Assembly: GCF_900167405.1 (NCBI RefSeq)
Contig: NZ_FUWO01000012.1
Coordinates: 1-50,516, forward strand
Reading direction: 5' to 3'
DNA length: 50,516 bases
Source of the DNA: Globicatella sulfidifaciens DSM 15739
Lineage (GTDB): Bacteria > Bacillota > Bacilli > Lactobacillales > Aerococcaceae
Within the stretch, counting starts at the first letter, position 1; every line of letters begins with the position of its first letter. Below, piece after piece: positions 43,155-50,516 of this stretch. The translations under genes were made by a program, and so were the position numbers. The notes beneath the pieces were generated by a model. It saw nothing but the letters and a program-made list of their open reading frames with translations. It did not search any database and was not told where the DNA came from.

Positions 43155-43245
43155 ATAATTTTCGCTTAGTCTGCCCACCCCGCACAGTTGGGAGTAGACC
43201 AGAAGTAGGAAATTGAATAATTTTCGCTTCGTAGGCCTACCCCCT
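43128..43245 (+). repeat. two dispersed hairpin repeats overlapping a CDS end
   Basis: Copy 1 (43128-43182) starts GGGAGTGGACAAGAAGTAGAAAATT and ends TTTTCGCTTAGTCTGCCCACCCC. Copy 2 (43189-43245) starts TGGGAGTAGACCAGAAGTAGGAAATT and ends TTTTCGCTTCGTAGGCCTACCCC. They are joined by GCACAGT, as in the 39486-39599 pair but inverted. Copy 1 supplies the last nine codons and stop of the upstream CDS. Confidence 0.85.
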
Positions 43246-43273
43246 CTTCTATTTTGGGTAACAATTATTCTCT

Positions 43274-44143
43274 TTATTTTTCTTCTAATAAAAGTTTTTT
43301 ACTTTCTTCCATGGCTTCAATTTGTTCTTTTGACACCTCTGGAAATTGTGGATCTATTTCTTTTAATAAATCGAGCATAATTTCAGACACTAAGTAACGC
43401 GTATACCACTTTTGATCGGCGGGAATAACATACCATGGGCTATGTTTTGTAGCTGTTTCATTTATCACCTTTTCATAAGTTTCTAAATAAGTATCAAATT
43501 GATCACGCACATCTAAATCACCTGCATTAAACTTCCAGTTCTTCTCTTGGCGTTCAATCCGTTCTAAAAAGCGTTCTTTTTGCTCTGATTTTGAAACATT
43601 TAAGTAAATTTTGACGATTCGATAGCTATTTTCATATAAATATTCTTCAAAATCTCGAATTTGACGATAACGTTTTTTGAAGAATTCCTGATCACTATCA
43701 TTTTTCACACGTTCAGCTAAACGATAGCCTTTATGAATATCATTAATTTGCACAGTTAAGACCTCTTCATAATGGCTTCGATTGAAGATTACAATATCGC
43801 CACGCTCCGGCACATGTCGGTGAATACGCCATAAGAAATCATGAGCTGCTTCTTCTTCACTCGGAACTTTAAAACTTTCCACGTAAACGCCTTGTGGGTT
43901 AAACCCCGTCATCACATGTTTAATGGTTGAATCTTTACCGGCAGCGTCTAAAGCCTGAATCACCACAATGACACCTTCACGTCCATCCGCATATAATTTT
44001 TCTTGGAGTCCTTCCATTTTCAATAAATTTTCGGAAAATTTCGCCTCAATTTCTTCGCGTTCTACTTTATCCTCTACCGCATTGGTTGGAATCTTTTTTA
44101 TATTTAATTTTTCGCTACCGTCAAACTTATATTGTTTTAGCAT
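43274..44143 (-). CDS. polyphosphate kinase 2 family protein
   Basis: 289 aa PPK2. Walker A ALDAAGKDST (Lys70), the GFNPQGVYVESFKVPS block, RHVPERGDIVIFNRSHYEEVL with Walker B and lid residues, and the helical KKRYRQIRDFEEYL segment are all present. These enzymes phosphorylate nucleotides from polyphosphate. The single-domain length of about 290 aa fits class I/III members acting on NDP or AMP/ADP, and class assignment needs phylogeny. ATG with GAGGAGAATC. It is a single gene converging with the secreted-protein gene. Its function could buffer ATP or GTP in stationary phase. Confidence 0.93.
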   Translation of the reverse strand: MLKQYKFDGSEKLNIKKIPTNAVEDKVEREEIEAKFSENLLKMEGLQEKLYADGREGVIVVIQALDAAGKDSTIKHVMTGFNPQGVYVESFKVPSEEEAAHDFLWRIHRHVPERGDIVIFNRSHYEEVLTVQINDIHKGYRLAERVKNDSDQEFFKKRYRQIRDFEEYLYENSYRIVKIYLNVSKSEQKERFLERIERQEKNWKFNAGDLDVRDQFDTYLETYEKVINETATKHSPWYVIPADQKWYTRYLVSEIMLDLLKEIDPQFPEVSKEQIEAMEESKKLLLEEK

Positions 44144-44338
44144 CTTAGATTCTCCTCTGTATTAACGTTCTACCTTTTATTATAAATATATAATGCCTTA
44201 TTAACAAAAATATCACCTTATCAACATAAGAAAATATGATAGCACTGCCTATTGGTCGGTAAGTTATCCGCTTCTGTTGTATCAACACAAATCCGACCTA
44301 TTTTCAAACGGATTCATAATATTTTTAGTTATATTTAC

Positions 44339-44998
44339 TCAACCTTCCACCAATTGATAACTTTGTCGGATTAATGCCTGTAATTGCTCTAGATTAATCT
44401 TTTCATCCACTACCACACTCACCCAATGCTTCTTATTCATATGATATGCTGGATAAAAAGTCTGATAATCTATTAAATCAACGATTTTCAAAGGCGGGGC
44501 TTTAAGATTTAATACATCTACTATACCTGACTGCTGTGGATCCAATAATTGATATGGAATACGCATCATCAATCCATACCATTTTTGACGATTAGCTGTC
44601 TTCATTACATAAAATTCTGGATGCTTAGCCCAAGGCGTCTCTAACTTTGTACTAAATTCAGCCCTAACAAAATCAAATACTCTTTCTCGATAATCCTTTA
44701 GTTGATAACACGATTCAATAACTTGATACACCACTTCATCCACATCAGAACGAATTTGATTAACAAAACTACCTCCCTCATCCTCGTTTAAATTGAAAGG
44801 TAAATACTCTAATCTTTCTGGTAATTCAAACACTTTTAACTTTATCTCATTATGATCGATAATAATTTGAACCTCAAAATCGGGCGTTTTTAAAGGATGA
44901 TTGATTTCAAACGTTTCAGGTCCTGTTTTTTTAAAACCAAACTTAAGTGCTAAAGAAGGAGTAAATTGTTTTTGTACGAGACTATCTAAATATCGCAT
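44339..44998 (-). CDS. MmcQ/YjbR-like protein
   Basis: About 219 aa. The N-terminal part (about 1-100) is unidentified. The C-terminal half has the YjbR/CyaY-like pattern: PWAKHPEFYVMKTANRQKWYGLMMRIP, LNLKAPP, YPAYHMNKKHWVSVVVD. YjbR folds have a double-wing DNA-binding look, but the cellular role is not established. TTG at 45013 opens the longest frame; ATG at 44998, with GGGGTGG four bases before it, is the better start. It has no operon partner. Confidence 0.7.
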   Translation of the reverse strand: MRYLDSLVQKQFTPSLALKFGFKKTGPETFEINHPLKTPDFEVQIIIDHNEIKLKVFELPERLEYLPFNLNEDEGGSFVNQIRSDVDEVVYQVIESCYQLKDYRERVFDFVRAEFSTKLETPWAKHPEFYVMKTANRQKWYGLMMRIPYQLLDPQQSGIVDVLNLKAPPLKIVDLIDYQTFYPAYHMNKKHWVSVVVDEKINLEQLQALIRQSYQLVEG

Positions 44999-45117
44999 GT
45001 TACCACCCCACAATCTTTCTTAAACTATTATAAATCATCTATTGTGAAAACTAAAAAAATAAAGTTATCTATCAGGAATATTTAATCCGTGGTTCTTCAA
45101 ATATGGCTCTATTACGC

Positions 45118-45158
45118 AAAAAAAGACTCGTAAAACCATTGGGTCTTTCGAGCCTTTT
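45118..45158 (-). terminator. terminator of the CofE-like gene
   Basis: On the minus strand AAAGGCTCG pairs with CGAGTCTTT (one G-U pair), followed by more T. It lies 26 bases behind the stop codon at 45184. Confidence 0.75.
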
Positions 45159-45183
45159 AATCTCTTATTTAAGAATAAAACAA

Positions 45184-46374
45184 TTAATCATGTGTATAAT
45201 TATCAAAATATCCTTGAACTAATACAATCGGTGTTCCTTTGTCGCCTGAACCACTCGTTAAATCACATAAAGAACCTAATAAGTCAGTAATGCGACGAGG
45301 TGTTGTTCCTTCTGAATCCATTTGACCTACTAGACTTTGATCCTTTTCTTTGATACGCGACGCAATCGCATCTTTTAAATCTTGACCTGTTAATTCACTG
45401 AATTCATTATCAGCTAAATATTTTAATTTTAATTCATTTGGCGTACCTTCTAAACCATCGGTAAATGCTGGTGAAACAACCGGATCAGCTAGTTCCCAGA
45501 TTTGTCCTACTGGATCTTTAAAGGCACCATCACCGTAAACCATCACTTCTACATGTTTACCTAATTTATCAAGGATTTGTGCTTGAACATCTTTAACTAA
45601 ATCGGTACATTCATGTGGGAATAGCTTGACACTATCATCTGTACTTTTATTTGATCCTAATAAGCCAAATTCAGCGTTATAACCACTACCATCAATGGAT
45701 TCGGTTAATAAATCATCCAATCCATAAACGGTTGCACCTTGTGCTTTTAAAATACGCTTAGTGCGTTGACGGGTATGCACATCACAGTTAATAACTTTAT
45801 TAGTATAGTTCAAAATTTCTTTCGCATGATTCGCAAATACAAATTCTACCTCTGCTCCAGCTGCTGTCACAATTTCTGCATAATACTCTACATAATCTAC
45901 ACCAGTGAATGGATGCAAGTTTTCGCCAAATAAACGACGATATTCTTCTAAATTCATTACGGTAGCATAAGGATCAATATTATGTTCTTCTAATTGATCT
46001 TCCGTTAATAATTGGTTTCCTACTTCATCTCTTGGATAAGATAACATTAAAACAACTTTTTTAGCACCTAATGCAATTCCTTTTAAAATCATTGAAAAAC
46101 GGTTACGTGAAAGAATTGGGAAAATAACCCCAACTGTTTCGCCACCTAATTTTTGACGGACATCTTTACTAATTGCTTCAACTGATGCGTAATTACCTTG
46201 ACTGCGTGCAACGATAGATTCAGTCATTGCGATGACATCACGATCACCAATTTCAAAATGATCACTAGCAGCTGCCTCTAATACACTATCTACAACGATT
46301 TTTGCTAAATCGTCTCCTTGTCGAATAATCGGGCAACGGATACCACGAGCAACTGTTCCAACATTTCTTGCCAT
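45184..46374 (-). CDS. CofE-like (F420-0:gamma-glutamyl ligase family) protein
   Basis: 396 aa. The N-terminal half matches the CofE/FbiB fold family (GTVARGIRCPIIRQGDDLAKIVVDSVLEAA, AMTESIVARSQGNYAS). A longer C-terminal part has VMVYGDGAFKDPVGQIWELADPVVSP and TPRRITDLLGSLCDLTSGSGDKGTPIVLVQGYFDN. CofE adds glutamate to coenzyme F420, but F420 is not known in Lactobacillales and none of the other F420 genes are here. So this Firmicute branch probably attaches an amino acid to some other acidic acceptor; that is inference. ATG start with AAAGCTT only, a weak ribosome site. It is a single gene with its own terminator. Confidence 0.82.
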   Translation of the reverse strand: MARNVGTVARGIRCPIIRQGDDLAKIVVDSVLEAAASDHFEIGDRDVIAMTESIVARSQGNYASVEAISKDVRQKLGGETVGVIFPILSRNRFSMILKGIALGAKKVVLMLSYPRDEVGNQLLTEDQLEEHNIDPYATVMNLEEYRRLFGENLHPFTGVDYVEYYAEIVTAAGAEVEFVFANHAKEILNYTNKVINCDVHTRQRTKRILKAQGATVYGLDDLLTESIDGSGYNAEFGLLGSNKSTDDSVKLFPHECTDLVKDVQAQILDKLGKHVEVMVYGDGAFKDPVGQIWELADPVVSPAFTDGLEGTPNELKLKYLADNEFSELTGQDLKDAIASRIKEKDQSLVGQMDSEGTTPRRITDLLGSLCDLTSGSGDKGTPIVLVQGYFDNYTHD

Positions 46375-46559
46375 AAGCTTTTCACACTTTCCATTATGAA
46401 TTTAGACGTTGATAGAACGATTATAACATTTGTTCTCTTATTCATTGTCCAGATACATCATACACTAAAAACGAAAGATAGAAAAGAAAATCTTTTATAT
46501 TTAGAAAAATTTAGAAAAACACCTATGAAAACGCTATTGATAATTCGTGTTTTAGCGAA

Positions 46560-47450
46560 TTAATTGAGCCATTTCTTCTTCTTAATCATATACACTTCAA
46601 ATATAACGATTCCAATGACGACCATAATGAGTATCGGATAGGATATAGGAGGTTCTAATTCAGGGATGTGTTTAAAATTCATGCCATACCATCCTGTCAA
46701 TAAGGTTAACGGTGCAAAAACCGTCGTCACCACTGTCAATATTTGCATTGTCCGATTTTGCTTATTAGAAACATCTGCGTTATAGATTTCACGCAATTGC
46801 ATTACATACTCTCTTAAATCCAATGCATCATCTTTTAATCTTTTCGCATACAGGCTTAAATATTGTAATTTTTTTCGACTGATTGGCTTCACAATTTCTT
46901 GAAAATACTCATCTAACAAATCGCAAAATTCAGATAATTGTTGGTAATAACGTTTAAATGCTAATAAATCTCTGCCATATTTATGAAATTCATGATCTAA
47001 ATCAGGCTGATATTCACCATCATTATTTAACATAGATTCTTCTTGCTGATCTAACTTTTCTTCAATTTCATACAAATACTTTTCTTGTGAATATATCATT
47101 TTTTCAATAATCATTAATAATACTTGAATCGGTTTCGTAAGCTCAATATTATTTATTTCATTAGCTATTTGATTAAGCAACCCTTTCATCCAATCATGCT
47201 CTTCAATAATAATGAATTTCGCATCATCTAAATAAAAATAACAAGATTGTTCGCTGCGCTGTTGAATCTTTGGTAAAAAAAGTGCTCCATACGCATAATG
47301 AGACATATAATATATTTTGGTATGCTTAACCGGCTTGCTTAAGTCAAAAAAATGATTATCTTCCATAAGATGGCGATACTTATCGTGAAATTCTTTTAGG
47401 GTGATTATTTCAACGCTAACATCGCTTAACTGTTTTGGTAGTCCTTCCAT
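46560..47450 (-). CDS. corA: CorA family Mg2+ transporter
   Basis: About 296 aa. A long charged, helical cytosolic part precedes two C-terminal membrane helices, with the selectivity motif GMN (YGMNF) between them and a basic tail (KKKKWLN). All are standard for CorA pentamers moving Mg2+ (also Co2+/Ni2+). Start: ATG at 47462 opens the frame, but ATG at 47450 has GAGGAG five bases upstream, embedded in the first codons, so I prefer it. It is divergent from the CDF metal exporter across about 150 bp. Confidence 0.92.
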   Translation of the reverse strand: MEGLPKQLSDVSVEIITLKEFHDKYRHLMEDNHFFDLSKPVKHTKIYYMSHYAYGALFLPKIQQRSEQSCYFYLDDAKFIIIEEHDWMKGLLNQIANEINNIELTKPIQVLLMIIEKMIYSQEKYLYEIEEKLDQQEESMLNNDGEYQPDLDHEFHKYGRDLLAFKRYYQQLSEFCDLLDEYFQEIVKPISRKKLQYLSLYAKRLKDDALDLREYVMQLREIYNADVSNKQNRTMQILTVVTTVFAPLTLLTGWYGMNFKHIPELEPPISYPILIMVVIGIVIFEVYMIKKKKWLN

Positions 47451-47541
47451 GATTCTCCTCATTTCTACTGTTTGATAATGTTTGAGTGATAATGGTTATT
47501 ATCTATTATACTGAATTAAACCGAGATGATAAACAAAAGTC

Positions 47542-47572
47542 TTGACTATCCTATTAAGGGATGGTTTACACT
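47542..47572 (+). promoter_or_regulatory. MerR-type promoter of the CDF gene
   Basis: TTGACT (47542-47547) and TACACT (47567-47572) are 19 bp apart, too far for a normal promoter. The spacer holds an ATCC...GGAT dyad (47548-47562). Long-spacer promoters with a central dyad are the hallmark of MerR-family metal regulators (CueR, ZntR, CadR type). No merR gene is in the window. Confidence 0.45.
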
Positions 47573-47608
47573 ATTTATATAAATATCAGTTGACTAGGAG
47601 GATTCACG

Positions 47609-48526
47609 ATGAAATCAAATATTAATACACTGATTGCCTTTATTTTGAATTTGAGCTTTGCAATAATTGAATTTATCTATGGAGGGATTTTTAATTCTAG
47701 TGCTATACTAGCGGACGCTGTGCACGATACTGGTGATGCAGTAGCGATTGGGATTGCGGCTTTCTTAGAAAATTTTTCTAATCGTAAGGAAGATCATAAA
47801 TTTTCTCTCGGTTATAAACGATTCAGTTTACTGGGTGCGATGATTACAGCCCTTATTTTAATTATCGGTTCTTTTTTTGTTACCCTTAATAATATCCCTA
47901 AATTAATTCATCCTGAACCCGTCAATTATAACGGAATGTTAATTTTAGGTATCATTGCCATTATCATCAATTTTATCGCTAGTTATGTCGTCAGCCGTGG
48001 ACAAACCAAAAATGAAGCCATTCTTAGTTTACATTTCCTAGAAGATATATTAGGCTGGTTAGCTATTATGGCAGTTTCAATTATCTTACGTTTTACTAAT
48101 TGGTATTTCTTAGACCCTTTGCTTTCACTCATGATTTCAATCTTTATTTTAAGCCGAGCATTGCCACAATTTTGGACCAATTTGAAAATATTTCTTGATG
48201 CTGTTCCTGAAGATATCTGCTTAAAAACATTAGAAAATGAAATAGCTCAACACGATAATATCCGATCCATAAATCAAATAAATCTTTGGTCGATGGATGG
48301 TCTTGAAAACAATGCCACTTTACATATTTGTGTCGATGATACTCAATTGATAGAAGAAACAAAACATGACATTCGTGATTTATTGGAACACCATCAAGTT
48401 TATAATGTCACGATTGAAATTGATTCTTCTTGTGAAGCACACGATTTACATAAACGTGATATAGAAAAAATATTCGCTAATCGCAAGGGCCATACTCATA
48501 GCCATGGGCATCATCACCACCACTAA
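47609..48526 (+). CDS. cation diffusion facilitator metal exporter
   Basis: 305 aa, six membrane helices and a C-terminal cytoplasmic domain. The two transport-site motifs are H39-x3-D43 (VHDTGDA) in helix 2 and H141-x3-D145 (LHFLEDILG) in helix 5. The H-D/H-D set points to the Zn/Co/Cd group of CDF proteins (CzcD/ZitB-like). The tail is the His-rich HTHSHGHHHHH. ATG with AGGAGG. It has a MerR-like promoter, suggesting metal induction, is divergent from corA, and ends at a repeat-type terminator. Confidence 0.93.
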   Translation: MKSNINTLIAFILNLSFAIIEFIYGGIFNSSAILADAVHDTGDAVAIGIAAFLENFSNRKEDHKFSLGYKRFSLLGAMITALILIIGSFFVTLNNIPKLIHPEPVNYNGMLILGIIAIIINFIASYVVSRGQTKNEAILSLHFLEDILGWLAIMAVSIILRFTNWYFLDPLLSLMISIFILSRALPQFWTNLKIFLDAVPEDICLKTLENEIAQHDNIRSINQINLWSMDGLENNATLHICVDDTQLIEETKHDIRDLLEHHQVYNVTIEIDSSCEAHDLHKRDIEKIFANRKGHTHSHGHHHHH

Positions 48527-48620
48527 GTTTTAAGCTCAGTTATTTAGAAAATAAGAGCACATTATCCCTCATAATTGAAACAACTTAAAATCTATTAAAC
48601 TCTTTTAATACCTCATAATA

Positions 48621-48687
48621 AAGAGAGAGTTGGCGAGAAGTGATGATTATTTAATTTTCTACTTCTTGCCCACTCCCTCTCTTTTTT
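48621..48687 (+). terminator. terminator of the CDF gene built on a hairpin repeat
   Basis: AAAGAGAGAGTTGGCGAGAAGT pairs with ACTTCTTGCCCACTCCCTCTCTTT, described by its arms, then TTTTTT. The inner part (GAGAAGTGATGATTATTTAATTTTCTACTTCTTGCCCACTCCC) is clearly a family member, so the repeat doubles as a terminator here. Confidence 0.85.
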
Positions 48688-48699
48688 GTTATTTATAAT

Positions 48700-48903
48700 T
48701 CACCTAGATTCATCTTCGATAAACTTATCCCCTTTTATTTGTGAGTATGGCAAAATTTTGGGCATATCTTTTATAGCATGAAAGAAACGAATTGCCTTAT
48801 GATGCTTTTTAATAAGAATATTAGCAACAATAATTATTTCCAAATAAAAAATCTTAGACCAAGGGATTATATCCTCCGATCTAAGGCTAAACTGTTTTAT
48901 TAA
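48700..48903 (-). pseudogene. possible gene remnant, LytTR-like tail
   Basis: A minus-strand frame runs without a stop from the VOC gene's TAA (48904) to TGA at 48700. Its text SEDIIPWSKIFYLEI, then KKHHKAIRFFHAIKDMPKILP, resembles the end of a LytTR DNA-binding domain, but there is no start codon, and the terminator at 48851-48887 lies inside it. It may be a relic or chance. Confidence 0.2.
48846..48887 (-). terminator. terminator behind the VOC pseudogene
   Basis: On the minus strand CCTTAGATC pairs with GGTCTAAG (one mismatch at the base) around GGAGGATATAATCCC, then TTTTTT. Confidence 0.65.
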
Positions 48904-49335
48904 TTATTCCCCGTTTAATAACCACGAAACTCCAAATGGATCATCGAACATACCAAATAGTTCAGTCCATTCTGTTTTTCCTAATGGTAGAGTAATCGTG
49001 CAACCTAATTCTTTCGCTTTAGCTTCTAATTCTTAAACGGCATTCACTTCATCTTCATTATTTAAATCAAATACAATTGAAATATTTTGACCAGACATAT
49101 CAATTGGCATATTGCCCCAAGTGTCTGAACAGTCAATACGTTCACCTAACATATTGAATTGCGCATTCATCACGAAGTCTGGATTCGCTTCTCCAGCCAT
49201 TGGTGAGTCAGCAAAACTCGGATCCGATGCTTTAACAATTTGAATATCAGTTGCGCCTAATTTTTCATAAAATGCTAATGCTTCTAATGAGTGTTTAAAA
49301 TTTAAATACGGTACTACTTTTACAATAGGGATTAC
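48904..49335 (-). pseudogene. VOC-family (PhnB/glyoxalase-like) gene with one nonsense codon
   Basis: The frame reads IVKVVPYLNFKHSLEALAFY, then MAGEANPDFVMNAQFNMLGE, DMSGQNISIVFDLNNEDEVNAV, stop, ELEAKAKELGCTI, WTELFGMFDDPFGVSWLLNGE, a complete VOC/PhnB-like protein of about 143 aa. It has a single in-frame TAA at 49033-49035 and no frameshift. The expected ATG at the 5' end is also missing (GTA ATC CCT ATT before VKVV, with AAAAAGGG in front). Otherwise the sequence is intact, so inactivation is recent, or the stop is a sequence error. Confidence 0.8.
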
Positions 49336-49410
49336 CCTTTTTTCTAAAGTTGACTTAACGTCAACTCATTATAGCATTCAAAAATAAGTTAGAATGGTAG
49401 TTTGTAAAAT

Positions 49411-50082
49411 TTATTTTGGTTCCTTTGCAAGTCGCTTGTTATACTCAATTTCAATAAATTCAGGTAAGTAATTAGGCGTACAACCTTTTGATACCTTCAT
49501 CCCTTTATAAAGTTCAGTCTCTTCACCAAGTTGAACACATCGTGCTCGGTATTGATCTTCATAAACACCAATCCAACCCGCAACAAAATTCATGGCCCAT
49601 TGCACCACAGCTTCTTCATCCATAATTGCTTGCTCAATAATCGAAAGAAGCTCGCCTGAATTTTCAGGTGGAGTTTTCCCTTTCCAACGACGTCTCCCCT
49701 CAAAATACCAATAGGTGCGTCGTTGAAGAGGCAATTTGCTCTCACGCCATGATTCAATCAATTGGACTAATTTTTTTGATTTCGTTAATTGATTAGCAAA
49801 TAGCCAATCCATTAATTGAGTTTGTTCATTTTCATCATGAATCGCCATATCCTCAACTAAAGAATTTACTTTTGCTTTATCTAACTCTTTATTATCCATA
49901 ATTAAAATGGCTAATTGTCTCGGTTTAAATAAAGCCGTTGACCATAATTCCATTGCTAATAAATGATCTTTTTTTATCTCTTTAGCAATCTTACGTAAAT
50001 CCCCTAATTTTGTGGAATCATCGAATGACTTTAAAATAATTTGTGCATTTTTAGATAACGATTTTTTGTTTTCCATTTTCAT
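49411..50082 (-). CDS. AlkD-like DNA alkylation repair protein
   Basis: 223 aa, all-helical HEAT-like repeats of the DNA alkylation repair family. LGDLRKIAKEIKKDHLLAMELWSTALFKPRQLAILIMD is the typical opening, and VQWAMNFVAGWIGVYEDQYRARCVQLGEETELYKGMKVSKGCTPNYLPEFIEIE the closing; they are quoted here as landmarks only by W-x3-F, G-C-T-P-N-Y and E-I-E. Members excise 3- and 7-alkylpurines, but many relatives have no proven activity. ATG with AGAGGGAATG; a second Met at codon 3 is also possible. It is a single gene between the VOC relic and an LPxTG gene. Confidence 0.85.
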   Translation of the reverse strand: MKMENKKSLSKNAQIILKSFDDSTKLGDLRKIAKEIKKDHLLAMELWSTALFKPRQLAILIMDNKELDKAKVNSLVEDMAIHDENEQTQLMDWLFANQLTKSKKLVQLIESWRESKLPLQRRTYWYFEGRRRWKGKTPPENSGELLSIIEQAIMDEEAVVQWAMNFVAGWIGVYEDQYRARCVQLGEETELYKGMKVSKGCTPNYLPEFIEIEYNKRLAKEPK

Positions 50083-50203
50083 TCCCTCTTCTATTTATGA
50101 TAAGCATGCCCGTATCAGTTGTGACTGCGGTTTTTAATCGCAATTGAATCGTTACGGTTTCCTTATCTGCTTCAGCTATTTCTTTTACTTTATTTTAACA
50201 ATA

Positions 50204-50246
50204 AAGAAGAGTCAACGTATTTTAAACTCACGTTGACCCTTCCTTA
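50204..50246 (-). terminator. terminator of the edge LPxTG protein gene
   Basis: On the minus strand AAGGAAGGGTCAACG pairs with CGTTGACTCTTCTTT around a short AT loop, followed by ATTG. It lies 16 bases behind the stop codon at 50262. The stretch 50083-50203 shows nothing else. Confidence 0.75.
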
Positions 50247-50261
50247 AAATTCAATTAAATA

Positions 50262-50516
50262 CTATTTCCTTTTCTTTCTGAAAACTAAAGCAGAACCAAT
50301 AGATAGGGCTAGTGCTCCTAAAACACTAGTTATTGTTGTACTTGCTTCCCCTGTTGGAGGTAAAACTTGATCTTTAGGTTCTACAGTAACATTTGCTGCA
50401 TCTGTGTTATTTGGCTCTTCTGGGTCCACTGGCTCTTCTGGATCGGTCGGTTCCTCTGGATCCGTTGGTTCTTCTGGATCCGTTGGTTCTTCTGGATCAG
50501 TTGGTTCTTCTGGATC
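50262..50516 (-). CDS. LPxTG-type surface protein, 3' end only
   Basis: 85 codons of the C-terminus are in the window; the rest lies beyond the right edge. Six-residue DPEEPT repeats (18 bp each, at least six) form a wall-spanning stalk. Then come NNTDAANVTVEPKDQ, the sortase motif LPPTG, the hydrophobic stretch ASTTITSVLGALALSIGSALVF and the tail RKKRK. The Pro at position 3 of the motif is common among Firmicute sortase A substrates. The N-terminal functional domain cannot be seen. Confidence 0.9.
   Translation of the reverse strand, partial: DPEEPTDPEEPTDPEEPTDPEEPTDPEEPVDPEEPNNTDAANVTVEPKDQVLPPTGEASTTITSVLGALALSIGSALVFRKKRK

Noticed and set aside
46318-46563. 81-aa plus-strand frame between the CofE-like gene and corA
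   Set aside because: Its first part is antisense to the start of the CofE-like gene, it lacks a ribosome site, and its composition looks random.
1-50516. CRISPR arrays, tRNA or rRNA genes, prophage or toxin-antitoxin loci
   Set aside because: No regular repeat-spacer pattern, no TTCGA-type tRNA arm in a cloverleaf context, and no phage or recognisable TA proteins were seen on reading both strands; this was by eye, not by a model search.

Overview
The window is chromosomal DNA from a low-GC Gram-positive bacterium. The sequence points to Lactobacillales, perhaps Aerococcaceae or a close relative, but I cannot fix the genus. Supporting signs are the strong AG-rich Shine-Dalgarno sites, a CopY-CopZ-CopA copper operon, a class Ib nrdI-nrdE-nrdF operon, sortase-anchored proteins with LPxTG-type signals (LPQTG, LPSTG, LPPTG), a LysM wall protein with an aggregation-promoting-factor-like tail, and a type 2 GMP reductase. 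No rRNA, tRNA, CRISPR array, prophage or intact insertion sequence was found.

Layout. 1-911: accessory DNA with a decayed IS30-family transposase. 912-10856: mainly minus-strand genes (a DUF308-like membrane protein with a papain-like tail, an AI-2E-family transporter, an M16C peptidase, the LysM wall protein, an alpha/beta hydrolase, a GT4 glycosyltransferase) plus a dead DUF1801 gene. 11212-15379: nrdIEF with a tandem NrdR box and an upstream NUDIX hydrolase. 15489-18735: copper resistance. 19077-22162: a second GT4 enzyme and an LPxTG surface protein. 22348-24990: an ABC-F ATPase and guaC. 25467-35021: a galactan-utilisation locus. 35028-39314: a small membrane protein between two identical terminators, ogt, a YhdH/YhfP-type oxidoreductase, and a cation/proton antiporter behind a fluoride riboswitch. 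39852-43154: a secreted metallophosphoesterase and a secreted protein of unknown function. 43274-50516: PPK2, a YjbR-like protein, a CofE-like ligase, CorA, a CDF metal exporter, a nonsense-mutated VOC gene, an AlkD-like protein, and the 3' end of another LPxTG protein.

How genes work together. In the galactan locus a wall-anchored GH53 endo-galactanase with a CBM61-like domain would cut galactan outside the cell. A lipoprotein plus two permeases would import the oligosaccharides, a GH42 beta-galactosidase would split them inside, and a divergent LacI-type regulator would control the set. Gene order matches Bacillus subtilis ganR/ganSPQAB, but no ABC ATPase is encoded, so a shared MsmX-type ATPase elsewhere is expected. 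Metal and ion stress is a second theme (CopYZA, CDF, CorA, fluoride-controlled antiporter).

The most notable non-coding features are a dispersed family of roughly 50-bp hairpin repeats built around a GGGCAGACGAAGCGAAAAT/ATTTTC-ACTTCTTGCCC palindrome (at least nine copies or remnants, one forming the end of a coding sequence), a textbook fluoride riboswitch with an overlapping terminator, and candidate WalR, NrdR, CopY, GanR, CcpA, PhoP and MerR-type sites.
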